Assembly: GCF_015234215.1 (NCBI RefSeq)
Contig: NZ_JADEKP010000002.1
Span: 393,347-457,346, forward strand
Direction: 5' to 3'
DNA: 64,000 nucleotides
From: Clostridium chrysemydis
Lineage (GTDB): Bacteria; Bacillota; Clostridia; Clostridiales; Clostridiaceae
A program made the translations under genes and the position numbers. How positions within the stretch are numbered: position 1 is the stretch's first letter; every line of letters starts with the position of its first letter. The notes below the pieces were generated by a model. It had not been told where the DNA came from. It saw only the letters and a program-made list of their open reading frames with translations, and made no database searches. This document shows, piece after piece, positions 55,163 to 63,873 of the stretch.

Positions 55163-55891
55163 ATGAAATGTTTAGTTATACATGGGAGTCCAAGAAGAGG
55201 AAATACTTATGATGTTTTAGAAAAAGTTATTTATAAACTAAAGGATATAGAAAATCTTGATATTGAAATAATTGAACTTATAAAAGAAGATATACCGCTT
55301 TGTATAGGGTGTTTTAATTGTATTTTAAAAGGTGAAGACAAATGTCCACATAAAAAAAGTATGGGAAGCATCATAAGTAAAATAAATGAGTCAGAAATTT
55401 TGATATTTACATCTCCTGTTTACTCTATGCAGATATCTGGTCTTATGAAGAATTTTATAGATCATCTGTCTTTTAATTTTCATAGACCAAAATTTATAGG
55501 AAAAAAAGCTTTAGTGATTACAACTACAGCAGGTGCTGGTCATAAAAATTCCGCAAATTATTTAAGAGATGTTTTAAATTACCACGGGGTAACAGAAGTT
55601 ATAACTTTACCTATAGCATATAGAGCATCTAGTTTAAATGATAAAAATTTAAAATTAATAGATAATCAAAGCGAAAAGTTTAAATCCATTATAAAAAATA
55701 AGAATATTAAAAATGCATCATTTAAACAAGTTATGATGTATAACTTTTGGAGGGGAATGGATAAATCAGAAGGTATGGAAGCTGATGAAAAATTTTATTT
55801 AGAAAACGATAGAGTATATTACGATGAGAGTAAGGTAAATTTTATCTATAAGATATTTGGAAACATTGCTTATAAGATAATAAAGAAGTGA
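55163..55891 (+). CDS. NAD(P)H-dependent FMN reductase, flavodoxin-like
   Basis: A 242-residue flavodoxin-fold protein. The FMN phosphate loop HGSPRRGNTYD is near residue 8. A CIGCFNCILKGEDKCPHKK segment is typical of iron-sulfur flavoprotein/NADPH-FMN reductases in anaerobes, and TSPVYSMQISGLMKNFIDH is the conserved flavin contact. Residues beyond ~180 form an extra helical tail. It lies beside the sigma-54 redox genes with its own start region. Confidence 0.85.
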   Translation: MKCLVIHGSPRRGNTYDVLEKVIYKLKDIENLDIEIIELIKEDIPLCIGCFNCILKGEDKCPHKKSMGSIISKINESEILIFTSPVYSMQISGLMKNFIDHLSFNFHRPKFIGKKALVITTTAGAGHKNSANYLRDVLNYHGVTEVITLPIAYRASSLNDKNLKLIDNQSEKFKSIIKNKNIKNASFKQVMMYNFWRGMDKSEGMEADEKFYLENDRVYYDESKVNFIYKIFGNIAYKIIKK

Positions 55892-55915
55892 TATGGAAAT
55901 CCATATCACTTCTTT
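55886..55915. terminator. Bidirectional terminator
   Basis: AAGTGATATGG/CCATATCACTT hairpin between convergent genes. Confidence 0.88.
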
Positions 55916-57270
55916 ATATTATAGCGCTTAATTTTATTATAAAGTGCATTCCTACTAATACCTAAACTCTCAGAAGTTTTCGTCATATTACCATCAAAAT
56001 AGCGTAAAGCTTTTTTGATTTCTAATTTTTCAACTTCTAGTAGAGACCTTAAAGGTTCTATGCATTCTTTTGTTTCTTTAGGGTTACAAATAACGCAAGA
56101 AATGTCATCACAATTATGTTCAATAGGATTCCCTAAATTATCAAAAGCCAAGCAAGTACACTCATCAAAGTTCATTTCGTAACTCGTTTGACCGTTTAAG
56201 TTAACTATATTTTCAACGCAGTTTTCAAGTTCTCTTATATTACCGGGCCAGCAATAAGAGATCATCTTTTTAAATAACTTCTGAGAAATAGGTGGTATAG
56301 GTTTATTTAATTTTCTGCTTTTATCTTCTAAGAAGTAATCTATTAAAATCGGCACATCACCTAATCTATCTTTAAGAGGAGGGACTTTTAAAGGGATAAC
56401 GTTTAACCTATAAAATAAATCTTCTCGAAATCTACCATTTTTAATTTCTTCTTTTAGGTTTTTGTTAGTTGCAGCTATTACTCGTACGTTTACATTTATA
56501 TTAGACTTGCCACCTATTCTAGTTATAGTTCCTTCTTGAAGGACTCTAAGTAAGTGAACTTGCATCTCTAAAGGCATTTCTCCTATTTCATCTAAAAAAA
56601 TTGTTCCACCGTTTGCAAGTTCAAACTTCCCAGGTTTTCCGCCACGCTTAGCACCTGTAAAGGTTCCTTCTTCGTAGCCAAAAAGTTCTGATTCTATTAA
56701 GGATTTTGGAATAGCACCACAGTTTATAGCTATAAAAGGTTCATTTTTTCTAAGGCTTTCATTATGTATAGATTGTGCTAAGAGTTCCTTCCCAGAACCA
56801 CTCTCACCAGAAATAAGTATAGTAGAGGGACTTATACTGACTTCTTTTGCAAGGTTTATTACAGATTTTAAAGATTCACTTTCTCCGATTATATGATCGA
56901 ATTTATATATAGCATCATTTGATATGAATCTATTAACTGTTTTTAGTTCCCTAAAAACTAAAATAAAACCTAGGTCTTCATTTGAAGAACTGTAAATCTT
57001 ACGGATATCACAATTAAAGTTTATATCTTTAGAAGAAAGAAGAAGACTTTGTATACTTGTACCTTTAAAGTTCATTAAAGTGCTTTTTAGTTTTGGAAAA
57101 AAATCAAAAATATTTTTATAAAGTATACAACTTTTTGCACCTAAAAAATATAGAGCTTTGTTATTATAGAAATTTATATTTAGATTTTTAGAAATAGTTA
57201 TTATACCATCATCTAAAGATTCAATTATGTCAATTAGATATTGAGACTTAATTTGATTCAAAATTTTCAC
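55906..57270 (-). CDS. Sigma-54-dependent activator with Cys-rich linker
   Basis: A 454-residue enhancer-binding protein. N-terminal PAS domain covers about 10-110. The AAA+ domain (about 126-360) has Walker A GESGSGKE at 155-162, the sigma-54 contact loop GTFTGA at 202-207 and Walker B GTIFLDEIG. A Fis-type helix-turn-helix (TKTSESLGISRNALYNKIKRY) is at the C terminus. Between AAA+ and DNA-binding domain lie six cysteines (371, 373, 387, 392, 395, 403) plus H386, unusual for the family and suggestive of a metal or Fe-S site. It probably drives the -24/-12 promoter 4.6 kb away, and perhaps others. Confidence 0.92.
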   Translation of the reverse strand: MKILNQIKSQYLIDIIESLDDGIITISKNLNINFYNNKALYFLGAKSCILYKNIFDFFPKLKSTLMNFKGTSIQSLLLSSKDINFNCDIRKIYSSSNEDLGFILVFRELKTVNRFISNDAIYKFDHIIGESESLKSVINLAKEVSISPSTILISGESGSGKELLAQSIHNESLRKNEPFIAINCGAIPKSLIESELFGYEEGTFTGAKRGGKPGKFELANGGTIFLDEIGEMPLEMQVHLLRVLQEGTITRIGGKSNINVNVRVIAATNKNLKEEIKNGRFREDLFYRLNVIPLKVPPLKDRLGDVPILIDYFLEDKSRKLNKPIPPISQKLFKKMISYCWPGNIRELENCVENIVNLNGQTSYEMNFDECTCLAFDNLGNPIEHNCDDISCVICNPKETKECIEPLRSLLEVEKLEIKKALRYFDGNMTKTSESLGISRNALYNKIKRYNIKK

Positions 57271-57392
57271 TCCCCATGAAATAAAGTGGATAAATATATT
57301 GTAATTTTATCATAATGTGAATTTTTATCAAATACTATTATATAAAGGCTAAATGCTTTAAACAAAAGTTATGTAGAGATTGGGGGAATTAT

Positions 57393-58505
57393 ATGAAATA
57401 TACATTAAATGTACCGACAGAAATTTATAGAGGGGAAAATGTTATAGATAGCAATTATAATATATTTAAGGAATTAGGTAAGGTTTCTTTAATAGTTACT
57501 GGAAATAAATCGACTAAGTTAAATGGATCATTAGGAGATTTATTAACGGCTCTAGATTTATGTGAAATTGAATATTATATTTTTGATAAAGTTATAGAAA
57601 ATCCTAGCTTAGATATAGTAGAGGCTGGGGCTAAATTCGGTAAAAAATATAATGTTGACTTTGTAATAGGTATAGGGGGAGGGTCTGCTATTGATGCCTC
57701 TAAAGCCATATCTGTTATGTTAACTCAAAAGACAGAAGATTCTAGAATTCTTTTTAGTGATGGGAACTTAAGTAATCTTTCATTAGTTGCAATTCCAACG
57801 ACTTCTGGAACTGGAAGTGAAGTTACGGGATATTCTATTTTAACTGATCACAAAAGGGAAAATAAAAGAAAAATAAAAAGAGAGATATTTCCAGACTTTG
57901 CATTTATAGATTGGAGATACTCTAAAAGTTTAGATGAAAACTTACGTAAAAATACTGCACTTGATGCCTTTACTCATTTAGTAGAAGGATATTTAAATTC
58001 AAATTCAACAAAGGAGACAGATGCTTTAGCAATCAAAGGATTAGAAATGTTTAGTGAATGTTTAGAAGGAGTAAGTAAAGGCAAACTTACAGATTTAGAA
58101 ATTGAAAAGCTTTCAGAAGTTTCTACTATAGGAGGAGTTTTAATTTCTATTAATGGAACAACTATGCCACATTGTATGGGTTACCCATTAACTTATTATA
58201 AGGGACTTCCTCATGGAGTTGCAACAGCTTGCCTTTATCCAGGATACTTAGAAGGGTTTAAAGAGGCTAAGAAGGTTAGGAATATAATAAATATTTTAGG
58301 GTTTACAAGTTTAAAAGATCTTCAAAAGGTAATAATAAGATTAACTTTAAATAATATTATAGTTTCAGAAGATGAACTTACAGAGTACTCTAAGAAAGTA
58401 TTAGAAGATAAGAGAAGATTAAAAAATCACCCTGAAAGTGTAGAGTATGAGGATATTTATAAAATATACTATAATAGTTTAATTGGGAAGCATAGAAAAT
58501 TTTAA
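57393..58505 (+). CDS. Iron-containing alcohol dehydrogenase
   Basis: A 370-residue group III (iron) alcohol dehydrogenase. The NAD(P)-binding GGGSAIDASKA is near residue 98. TTSGTGSEVT is conserved. Metal ligands are Asp in ALDAFTHLVE (with the His of that motif), and His in PHCMG and GLPHGVA. It reduces aldehydes or ketones. Divergent from the sigma-54 activator across 122 bp; no -24/-12 promoter seen there, but a TATTAT hexamer is present near 57338. Confidence 0.9.
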   Translation: MKYTLNVPTEIYRGENVIDSNYNIFKELGKVSLIVTGNKSTKLNGSLGDLLTALDLCEIEYYIFDKVIENPSLDIVEAGAKFGKKYNVDFVIGIGGGSAIDASKAISVMLTQKTEDSRILFSDGNLSNLSLVAIPTTSGTGSEVTGYSILTDHKRENKRKIKREIFPDFAFIDWRYSKSLDENLRKNTALDAFTHLVEGYLNSNSTKETDALAIKGLEMFSECLEGVSKGKLTDLEIEKLSEVSTIGGVLISINGTTMPHCMGYPLTYYKGLPHGVATACLYPGYLEGFKEAKKVRNIINILGFTSLKDLQKVIIRLTLNNIIVSEDELTEYSKKVLEDKRRLKNHPESVEYEDIYKIYYNSLIGKHRKF

Positions 58506-58548
58506 GCACTATGATATAATAAGTATAAATCTATAGAAAAGAGGAATA

Positions 58549-58968
58549 ATGATGAACTATAAGTTTAATTATAATGGAAAAGAATTTATATTAGATGAAG
58601 AAAATCTACTTGATGTAATAAATGACGAAGAAAATTCACTAAAGGGGCTAGAAATAGAAGATATTATAAATCTTTTAAATGAATCTCCTGATGTTGATTT
58701 TGATAAAGCATATTATAGTACACCTTGTGAAGAGTGTAACTCTAACTTTAAAGATAGCAAAAAAGAAAGTGAATACTTAGAGTATTATTTTTATGTTTAT
58801 TCAAAAGATTCAAACTACGTTATAAGTACAATATCAAAAGAATATGAAAACAAAACATATAATAGAATGGAAATAATGGGTGAAGTTGATAATAGTTATA
58901 TAGTTACTATTATAGTTTGCGCAAATTGTTCTAAATATCTAGTTCAAATAGAACAGCTTGAAGTATAA
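58549..58968 (+). CDS. Small acidic protein with two CxxC motifs
   Basis: A 139-residue acidic protein starting NYKFNYNGKEFILDEENL (ATG pair at 58549/58552 after GAGGA). Two CxxC motifs (CEEC in the middle, CANC near the C terminus) could together bind zinc. It may belong to the clostridial DUF3785 group, but I am not certain. No catalytic motif seen. Convergent with ytaF at a shared terminator. Confidence 0.65.
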   Translation: MMNYKFNYNGKEFILDEENLLDVINDEENSLKGLEIEDIINLLNESPDVDFDKAYYSTPCEECNSNFKDSKKESEYLEYYFYVYSKDSNYVISTISKEYENKTYNRMEIMGEVDNSYIVTIIVCANCSKYLVQIEQLEV

Positions 58969-59005
58969 AAAAACGTATAAGAGATTTCTCTTATACGCTT
59001 TTTTT
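58969..59005. terminator. Bidirectional terminator
   Basis: AAAACGTATAAGAGA/TCTCTTATACGCTTTT hairpin with A and T flanks. Confidence 0.88.
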
Positions 59006-59621
59006 ATAATTTCATAAAAGCTACAAGTAATAAGCAAATACCAGCAAGCCATGAAAGGTCGATATTAGACTTATTTATAAATTTCTTACCGATAAAGCTT
59101 CCTAAAACAAAAGAAACAACTCCAAATACAAAGCAAAGCATAATAAATAAATAACTATTAATCTTTAAAAAACTAATTCCTAAGCCTACGGCAAAGCTAT
59201 CAAGAGAAAGAGCTAAGGCTAAGTATATAGATTCTTTTAATGATATCTGTTTTGATTTATCAAAGTCAGCTTTGATTTCATCTATATAAACTTGAAATGC
59301 AAATTTAAAATCAAAAATTTTAATAGTTAAAGGTTTTTCTCTATTTAAAAATTTAGAAAAGAACTTTTTAAATATTCCTTCAAATAACTTATAAATTCCT
59401 ATTATAAAGAATATTAAAAAACTAAAGGTTTTTGTTATATAACTAGGTAAAAAGGACTCTATATAATTACCTGAAAAAATTGAAGTAGATAATATAAGGA
59501 TAGAGATTATATTTATTATAAAAATATATTTAAGTGGTATTTTTATATTCATAGCACTATATCCTATGCAAGTAACAAAAGAATCTACGACAAGTGATAG
59601 TATTATTATTAATGTTTCCAT
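59004..59621 (-). CDS. ytaF: Sporulation membrane protein YtaF
   Basis: A 205-residue membrane protein with about 6 helices in two halves. The repeated motif is LVVDSFVTCIGYS at the N terminus and ALSLDSFAVGLGIS in the second half, characteristic of the MntP-like YtaF family. The central loop is basic. YtaF genes are widespread in spore formers. Role in sporulation or ion export not defined here. Confidence 0.85.
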   Translation of the reverse strand: METLIIILSLVVDSFVTCIGYSAMNIKIPLKYIFIINIISILILSTSIFSGNYIESFLPSYITKTFSFLIFFIIGIYKLFEGIFKKFFSKFLNREKPLTIKIFDFKFAFQVYIDEIKADFDKSKQISLKESIYLALALSLDSFAVGLGISFLKINSYLFIMLCFVFGVVSFVLGSFIGKKFINKSNIDLSWLAGICLLLVAFMKL

Positions 59622-59713
59622 ATATTACTCCATGCACATAAAGTCTTCAATATATATTATGAAAAATTATACATCCTGTTACAGGCTTCGACAGTAAATC
59701 TAAATAATTAGTA

Positions 59714-59770
59714 TACATAATGTTTAAATAGAGAAAAACCTATCAAAATTAGGGTTACATAATGTATAAT
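59714..59770 (+). promoter_or_regulatory. Two TACATAATGT repeats at the GGDEF-EAL promoter
   Basis: The 10-bp sequence TACATAATGT occurs at 59714-59723 and 59756-59765, 42 bp (four turns) apart. Each holds the small palindrome ACAT-A-ATGT. The second abuts a TATAAT hexamer (59765-59770). A hairpin AACCTA/TAGGGTT lies between them. They look like paired operators. Confidence 0.5.
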
Positions 59771-59820
59771 AATTTTGTTAGATATTAATAGATATACAAA
59801 ATTAGGGGGACAAAAACTGA

Positions 59821-62442
59821 ATGAAAATTGCCAAAAAGCTTTCGCTTGTATTTATAGGATCAACCTTATTAATACTATCGATATGTTTATTATGCGGAGT
59901 ATGGATTTTAAATGGGCTAAAAAATGGAGATTTAGAAAGAGCAGTTTCGAAGAGTTCTTCAATTTATAGTCTTTATAACAAAAGAATTGCAGATATCACT
60001 GATGTCGCAAATGAGTTAAGTGAGGCTGTAGTTATAGAATATTTCGTAAAAGAGGAAAGCAAAGAAGAGGTATATAAAAACATCTCACAAAACTTAAATG
60101 AGATGTTTAGTAAGCATGATATTCTTTATGCAGGCTTTTTCTTAAATGATAATGAGAAATTTTACAATGTACGAGATAGTGGTGTAAGTGATAAGCTTTT
60201 ACAAAGTTTATATGAACTAAGTGAGGGGAAAGAACATTTAAGCGGAAGTATAAAATTTAATGACAAATTATACATAGTATCAGTTGATAAAATTGATAAA
60301 GATTATAAAAAAAAGGTAGGTAAGGTAATTGTAATAAAGGAAGTAGATAGTAAATTTTTAAATTTATTAAAACACTTTTCAGAAAAAGATGCAGGCATAG
60401 AATTAAATTATGAACCTTTAGAGAAACCAACAGCTTATATAGGAAGAGAAAAAGTTCCTGTATATAATGAAGTTTTAAGAGATAGAATTATTAGTTATAT
60501 TGGAATAAATACTATAGAAGAAGGAAAAAACATATATTTAACTATAGAAGAGGGAAGGACTGTAGTAGATAAAAGCAACTTAATAGTAAGCAAACTTATA
60601 GGAATACTTCTAATATTAATTTTATTTATAAATGTTATAACATTTTTAATAGTTAAAAATAATTTAATAAAAAGAATTATTACTATGAACAGAGATGTTA
60701 ATGATCTTATAAGTTCAAAAGATATAAGTATACATTTGAAAATTGATAAACAAGATGATGAAATAACTGGACTTACTGTAGATATAAATAAAATGATAGA
60801 TAACATAAGGGAAGTTACATTGAATTTAGATTCAAGTAAGATGCAATATAAAGCTCTTTTAAAGACTATGACAAATGGCTTTATTTATTTAAAAAGAGAA
60901 GATTATAAAATTTATAAAGTACTTCAAATCAATGATTCTGCAAAGAAAATGATTAATTTAAGTGATAGAAAGTTAGAATACTTTAAGGGTAGTAGTGAAG
61001 TTGAAAAACTACTAGGAGTTATTGAAAAAAATATAGATTTATCAAAAAAAGAAACCTTCGAAGAAGTTTTTTTAGGGGAGGCAAATTTTGCTAAAGTTAG
61101 CTTTCAATATAAAGAAGATGATTCTATAGTACTAGTTTTAAATGATATTACAGATTTAAAAAAATATTCTGACGAGATGAAGTATTTAGCAAATTATGAT
61201 ACTTTAACAGGTGTTTTAAATAGGCATAATATTATGAAGTATATAGAAGATTTAACTTTAAATAAAGAGCCTTATACGATTTACTTTATAGACTTAGATA
61301 ATTTTAAAGGATTAAATGATACTTTAGGTCATAATAAGGGAGATGAAGTACTTTGTGCTGTTTCAAGGTCTTTAAATATTATATGTAGTGATTCTGTAAG
61401 GGTTGGAAGACTTGGTGGAGATGAGTTTGTTGTAGTTAAAAGAGGGGAAAATGATATTTTAGAATCGGAGGAGCTAGCTCAAACCATTTTAGAAGTACTA
61501 AGTTCTATTATTAGAGTAAATAAACTAACATTTGAATTAAGTGGAAGTATTGGAATAAGCTATTATCCACAGCACAGTAAAGATATGAATGAAGTTATAC
61601 AGTATGCAGATATTGCAATGTATGAAGCGAAATCATCTGGAGGAAATAATTATAAAATATTCTCAAACGATATGCTAGAAAGTGTGGAACTTGAAAATAG
61701 ATTAAAAGAAGCTATTTTAAAAGATGAATTTTCACTTTATTACCAACCTATTTACGACATAAAAGAAAATAAAATAACGGGTGCAGAAGCCTTAATTAGA
61801 TGGAATGCAGATGAGGGTGTAATATCTCCAAATAGATTTATCCCAATAGCAAAAAGAACTGGAGATATTATTGAGATAGATAAAATAGTATTTGACAAAG
61901 CAATAAAATACTGCAAACATATAACTACACATTCGAAAGATTTTATTATGTCTGTAAACTTATCTTATAAATATTTAAAACAATATAATTTCATAGATGA
62001 TTTAAAATCAATAATTAAAAAATATGATTTAGACCCTAAAAATTTAAGGGTAGAAGTTACAGAAGATGAATTTATAGAAGATATAGTAGAAACTACTAGA
62101 ATTTTAAATAATATAAGAGCTTTAGGAATTAGTGTATCTTTAGATGATTTTGGTACAGGGTACTCTTCTTTTAATTATTTAAAGCAATTACCTATAGATA
62201 TAATAAAGATTGATAGAAGCTTATTATATAAAGTTTGCACAGATGAAAAGAGCTTAAATATATTATCTACAATTATAAACTTATCACACGAATTAGGATT
62301 CATAGTAGTTTGTGAAGGGGTCGAAGAAGTAGAAGAATTTGAACTTTTAAAAACTTTAGGTTGTGATAAGATTCAAGGATATTATATTTCAAGGCCAATT
62401 TGTGAAGAGGAGTTTAAAGAAAAGATAATTAAATTTTTATAA
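59821..62442 (+). CDS. Membrane GGDEF-EAL protein
   Basis: An 873-residue c-di-GMP enzyme. TM1 is at about residues 10-32, an extracytoplasmic sensor covers about 35-250, and TM2 is near 258-278. HAMP-like and PAS-like parts precede GGDEF (GGDEF intact at 532-536) and EAL (EAL intact at 656-658, with DDFGTGYSS near 775). Both catalytic signatures are complete, so synthesis and breakdown are both possible. The start follows GGGGGA. Upstream TACATAATGT repeats suggest dedicated control. Confidence 0.93.
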   Translation: MKIAKKLSLVFIGSTLLILSICLLCGVWILNGLKNGDLERAVSKSSSIYSLYNKRIADITDVANELSEAVVIEYFVKEESKEEVYKNISQNLNEMFSKHDILYAGFFLNDNEKFYNVRDSGVSDKLLQSLYELSEGKEHLSGSIKFNDKLYIVSVDKIDKDYKKKVGKVIVIKEVDSKFLNLLKHFSEKDAGIELNYEPLEKPTAYIGREKVPVYNEVLRDRIISYIGINTIEEGKNIYLTIEEGRTVVDKSNLIVSKLIGILLILILFINVITFLIVKNNLIKRIITMNRDVNDLISSKDISIHLKIDKQDDEITGLTVDINKMIDNIREVTLNLDSSKMQYKALLKTMTNGFIYLKREDYKIYKVLQINDSAKKMINLSDRKLEYFKGSSEVEKLLGVIEKNIDLSKKETFEEVFLGEANFAKVSFQYKEDDSIVLVLNDITDLKKYSDEMKYLANYDTLTGVLNRHNIMKYIEDLTLNKEPYTIYFIDLDNFKGLNDTLGHNKGDEVLCAVSRSLNIICSDSVRVGRLGGDEFVVVKRGENDILESEELAQTILEVLSSIIRVNKLTFELSGSIGISYYPQHSKDMNEVIQYADIAMYEAKSSGGNNYKIFSNDMLESVELENRLKEAILKDEFSLYYQPIYDIKENKITGAEALIRWNADEGVISPNRFIPIAKRTGDIIEIDKIVFDKAIKYCKHITTHSKDFIMSVNLSYKYLKQYNFIDDLKSIIKKYDLDPKNLRVEVTEDEFIEDIVETTRILNNIRALGISVSLDDFGTGYSSFNYLKQLPIDIIKIDRSLLYKVCTDEKSLNILSTIINLSHELGFIVVCEGVEEVEEFELLKTLGCDKIQGYYISRPICEEEFKEKIIKFL

Positions 62443-62456
62443 ATAGAGGAAACTAG

Positions 62457-63011
62457 ATGTTTAGTATAAATGATGCCTTAGAAATTTTAAATAAATATAG
62501 TGAATTTGCAGTAGTTATAAGCATCTGTATAAGCATAGTTATAGCTCTTTTAGGGGTTATACCTTCTGTGTTTATAACAGGAGCGAATATATTGTTTTTT
62601 GGCCCAGTAACAGGATTTTTAATATCTTTAGCTGGAGAAGTTATAGGAGGATATATAACTTTTAAAGTATATAAAAAAGGTTTTAAAAAGGGATTTGATA
62701 GCATAAAAGGCAAAAGTAAAATCTTAGAAGACATATCAAATAGTCATGGTAATAGGGCTGCATTTTTGATATTTCAGGCAAGGGTTATACCTTTTATTCC
62801 ATCAGGATTTGTAACTCTTGCTGCATCTTTAAGTAGTATTGATGATATGCGTTATATAATTTCAACACTACTTGGAAAAATTCCATCTGTAATGCTTGAA
62901 GCTTTAGTTAGTTATGGGGTTTTAAGTAATGGTGCTGAAGGAATAAAGATATTTTTAACTTTAATAGCTGTATACTTAATTTACAAAACAATAAAGAAGA
63001 AAAAGGTGTGA
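62457..63011 (+). CDS. VTT/DedA-like membrane protein
   Basis: A 184-residue membrane protein with about 4-5 helices and the VTT (SNARE-associated/TVP38) pattern: GVIPSVFITGANILFFGPVTGFLISLAGEVIGG, then RVIPFIPSGFVTLAASLSS. Related DedA proteins translocate polyprenyl phosphates or other lipids; substrate here unknown. It starts 14 bp after the GGDEF-EAL gene and may be cotranscribed. Confidence 0.85.
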   Translation: MFSINDALEILNKYSEFAVVISICISIVIALLGVIPSVFITGANILFFGPVTGFLISLAGEVIGGYITFKVYKKGFKKGFDSIKGKSKILEDISNSHGNRAAFLIFQARVIPFIPSGFVTLAASLSSIDDMRYIISTLLGKIPSVMLEALVSYGVLSNGAEGIKIFLTLIAVYLIYKTIKKKKV

Positions 63012-63054
63012 TATAATATTGCATGGGAAATACTAAGTTAATGGAGGCGACAAA

Positions 63055-63864
63055 ATGTACAAGTTAATAGCGTTAGATATGGATGGAACACTTTTAAATA
63101 GTGACAAGACTATATCTGAAAGAAATAAAAATGCGATAAAAGAGGCTAGAAAAAAAGGTGTTTATGTAGTACTAGCTTCAGGAAGACCAATAGATGGATT
63201 ATTAAATTTCTTAGAGGACTTAGATTTAATAAGTGATGATGATTACGTACTAAGTTATAACGGATGCTTAGTTCAAAAATCAAAAAGTAGAGATGTTATA
63301 TCAAGTGTTTCAATAAAAGGAAGCGATTTAGATTATTTATATAAATTAAGTAAAGAAGTTGGAGTTAATATTCATGCATTTTCTAAAGATAGAGGGTTAA
63401 TAACTCCAAAAAACAGTAAGTATACGCAATACGAAGCGGATCAAAACTTTATAACAGTAAAAGAAGTTAGCCATGATAATCTTGATTTAAATGAAGAGAT
63501 TATAAAAATCATGATGATAGATGAACCAGATATATTAGATAATGGAATAAAGAAGTTACCAAAGGAATTAGAAGAAAAGTATAGTATTGCTAAAAGTGCA
63601 CCATTTTTCTTAGAATTTTTTAACAAAGAAGCTAATAAGGGTCTAGGATTAGAACTTTTAGCAAAGCATTTAGGTATAAGAAAAGAAGAGATAATAACTA
63701 TGGGAGATGCTATGAATGATTATCCTATGATTAGTTATGCAGGTCTTGGAATTGCTATGGGAAATGCTTGTGATGAGATAAAAGAAATAGCAAATTACGT
63801 TACTGATTCAAATGATAATGACGGAGTAGCAAAAGCTATAGAAAAATTTGTATTAAATGATTAA
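63055..63864 (+). CDS. HAD-superfamily (Cof-type) phosphatase
   Basis: A 269-residue HAD hydrolase of the Cof/YidA group. Motif I is LDMDGTLLNSD, motif II LASGRP, motif III lysine in the EANKGLGLELL region and motif IV ITMGDAMNDYPMI. A C2-type cap lies between motifs II and III. It dephosphorylates sugar phosphates or flavin precursors. GGAGG site; an apparent IS end follows its stop by 9 bp. Confidence 0.92.
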   Translation: MYKLIALDMDGTLLNSDKTISERNKNAIKEARKKGVYVVLASGRPIDGLLNFLEDLDLISDDDYVLSYNGCLVQKSKSRDVISSVSIKGSDLDYLYKLSKEVGVNIHAFSKDRGLITPKNSKYTQYEADQNFITVKEVSHDNLDLNEEIIKIMMIDEPDILDNGIKKLPKELEEKYSIAKSAPFFLEFFNKEANKGLGLELLAKHLGIRKEEIITMGDAMNDYPMISYAGLGIAMGNACDEIKEIANYVTDSNDNDGVAKAIEKFVLND

Positions 63865-63873
63865 TAAATTTAT

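Noticed and set aside
57271-57392. Second sigma-54 promoter before the iron alcohol dehydrogenase
   Set aside because: No GG-N10-GC pair in the gap; a sigma-A-like TATTAT explains transcription.
59775-59969. Short plus-strand ORF across the GGDEF-EAL start
   Set aside because: Overlaps the true start out of frame and has no ribosome site of its own.
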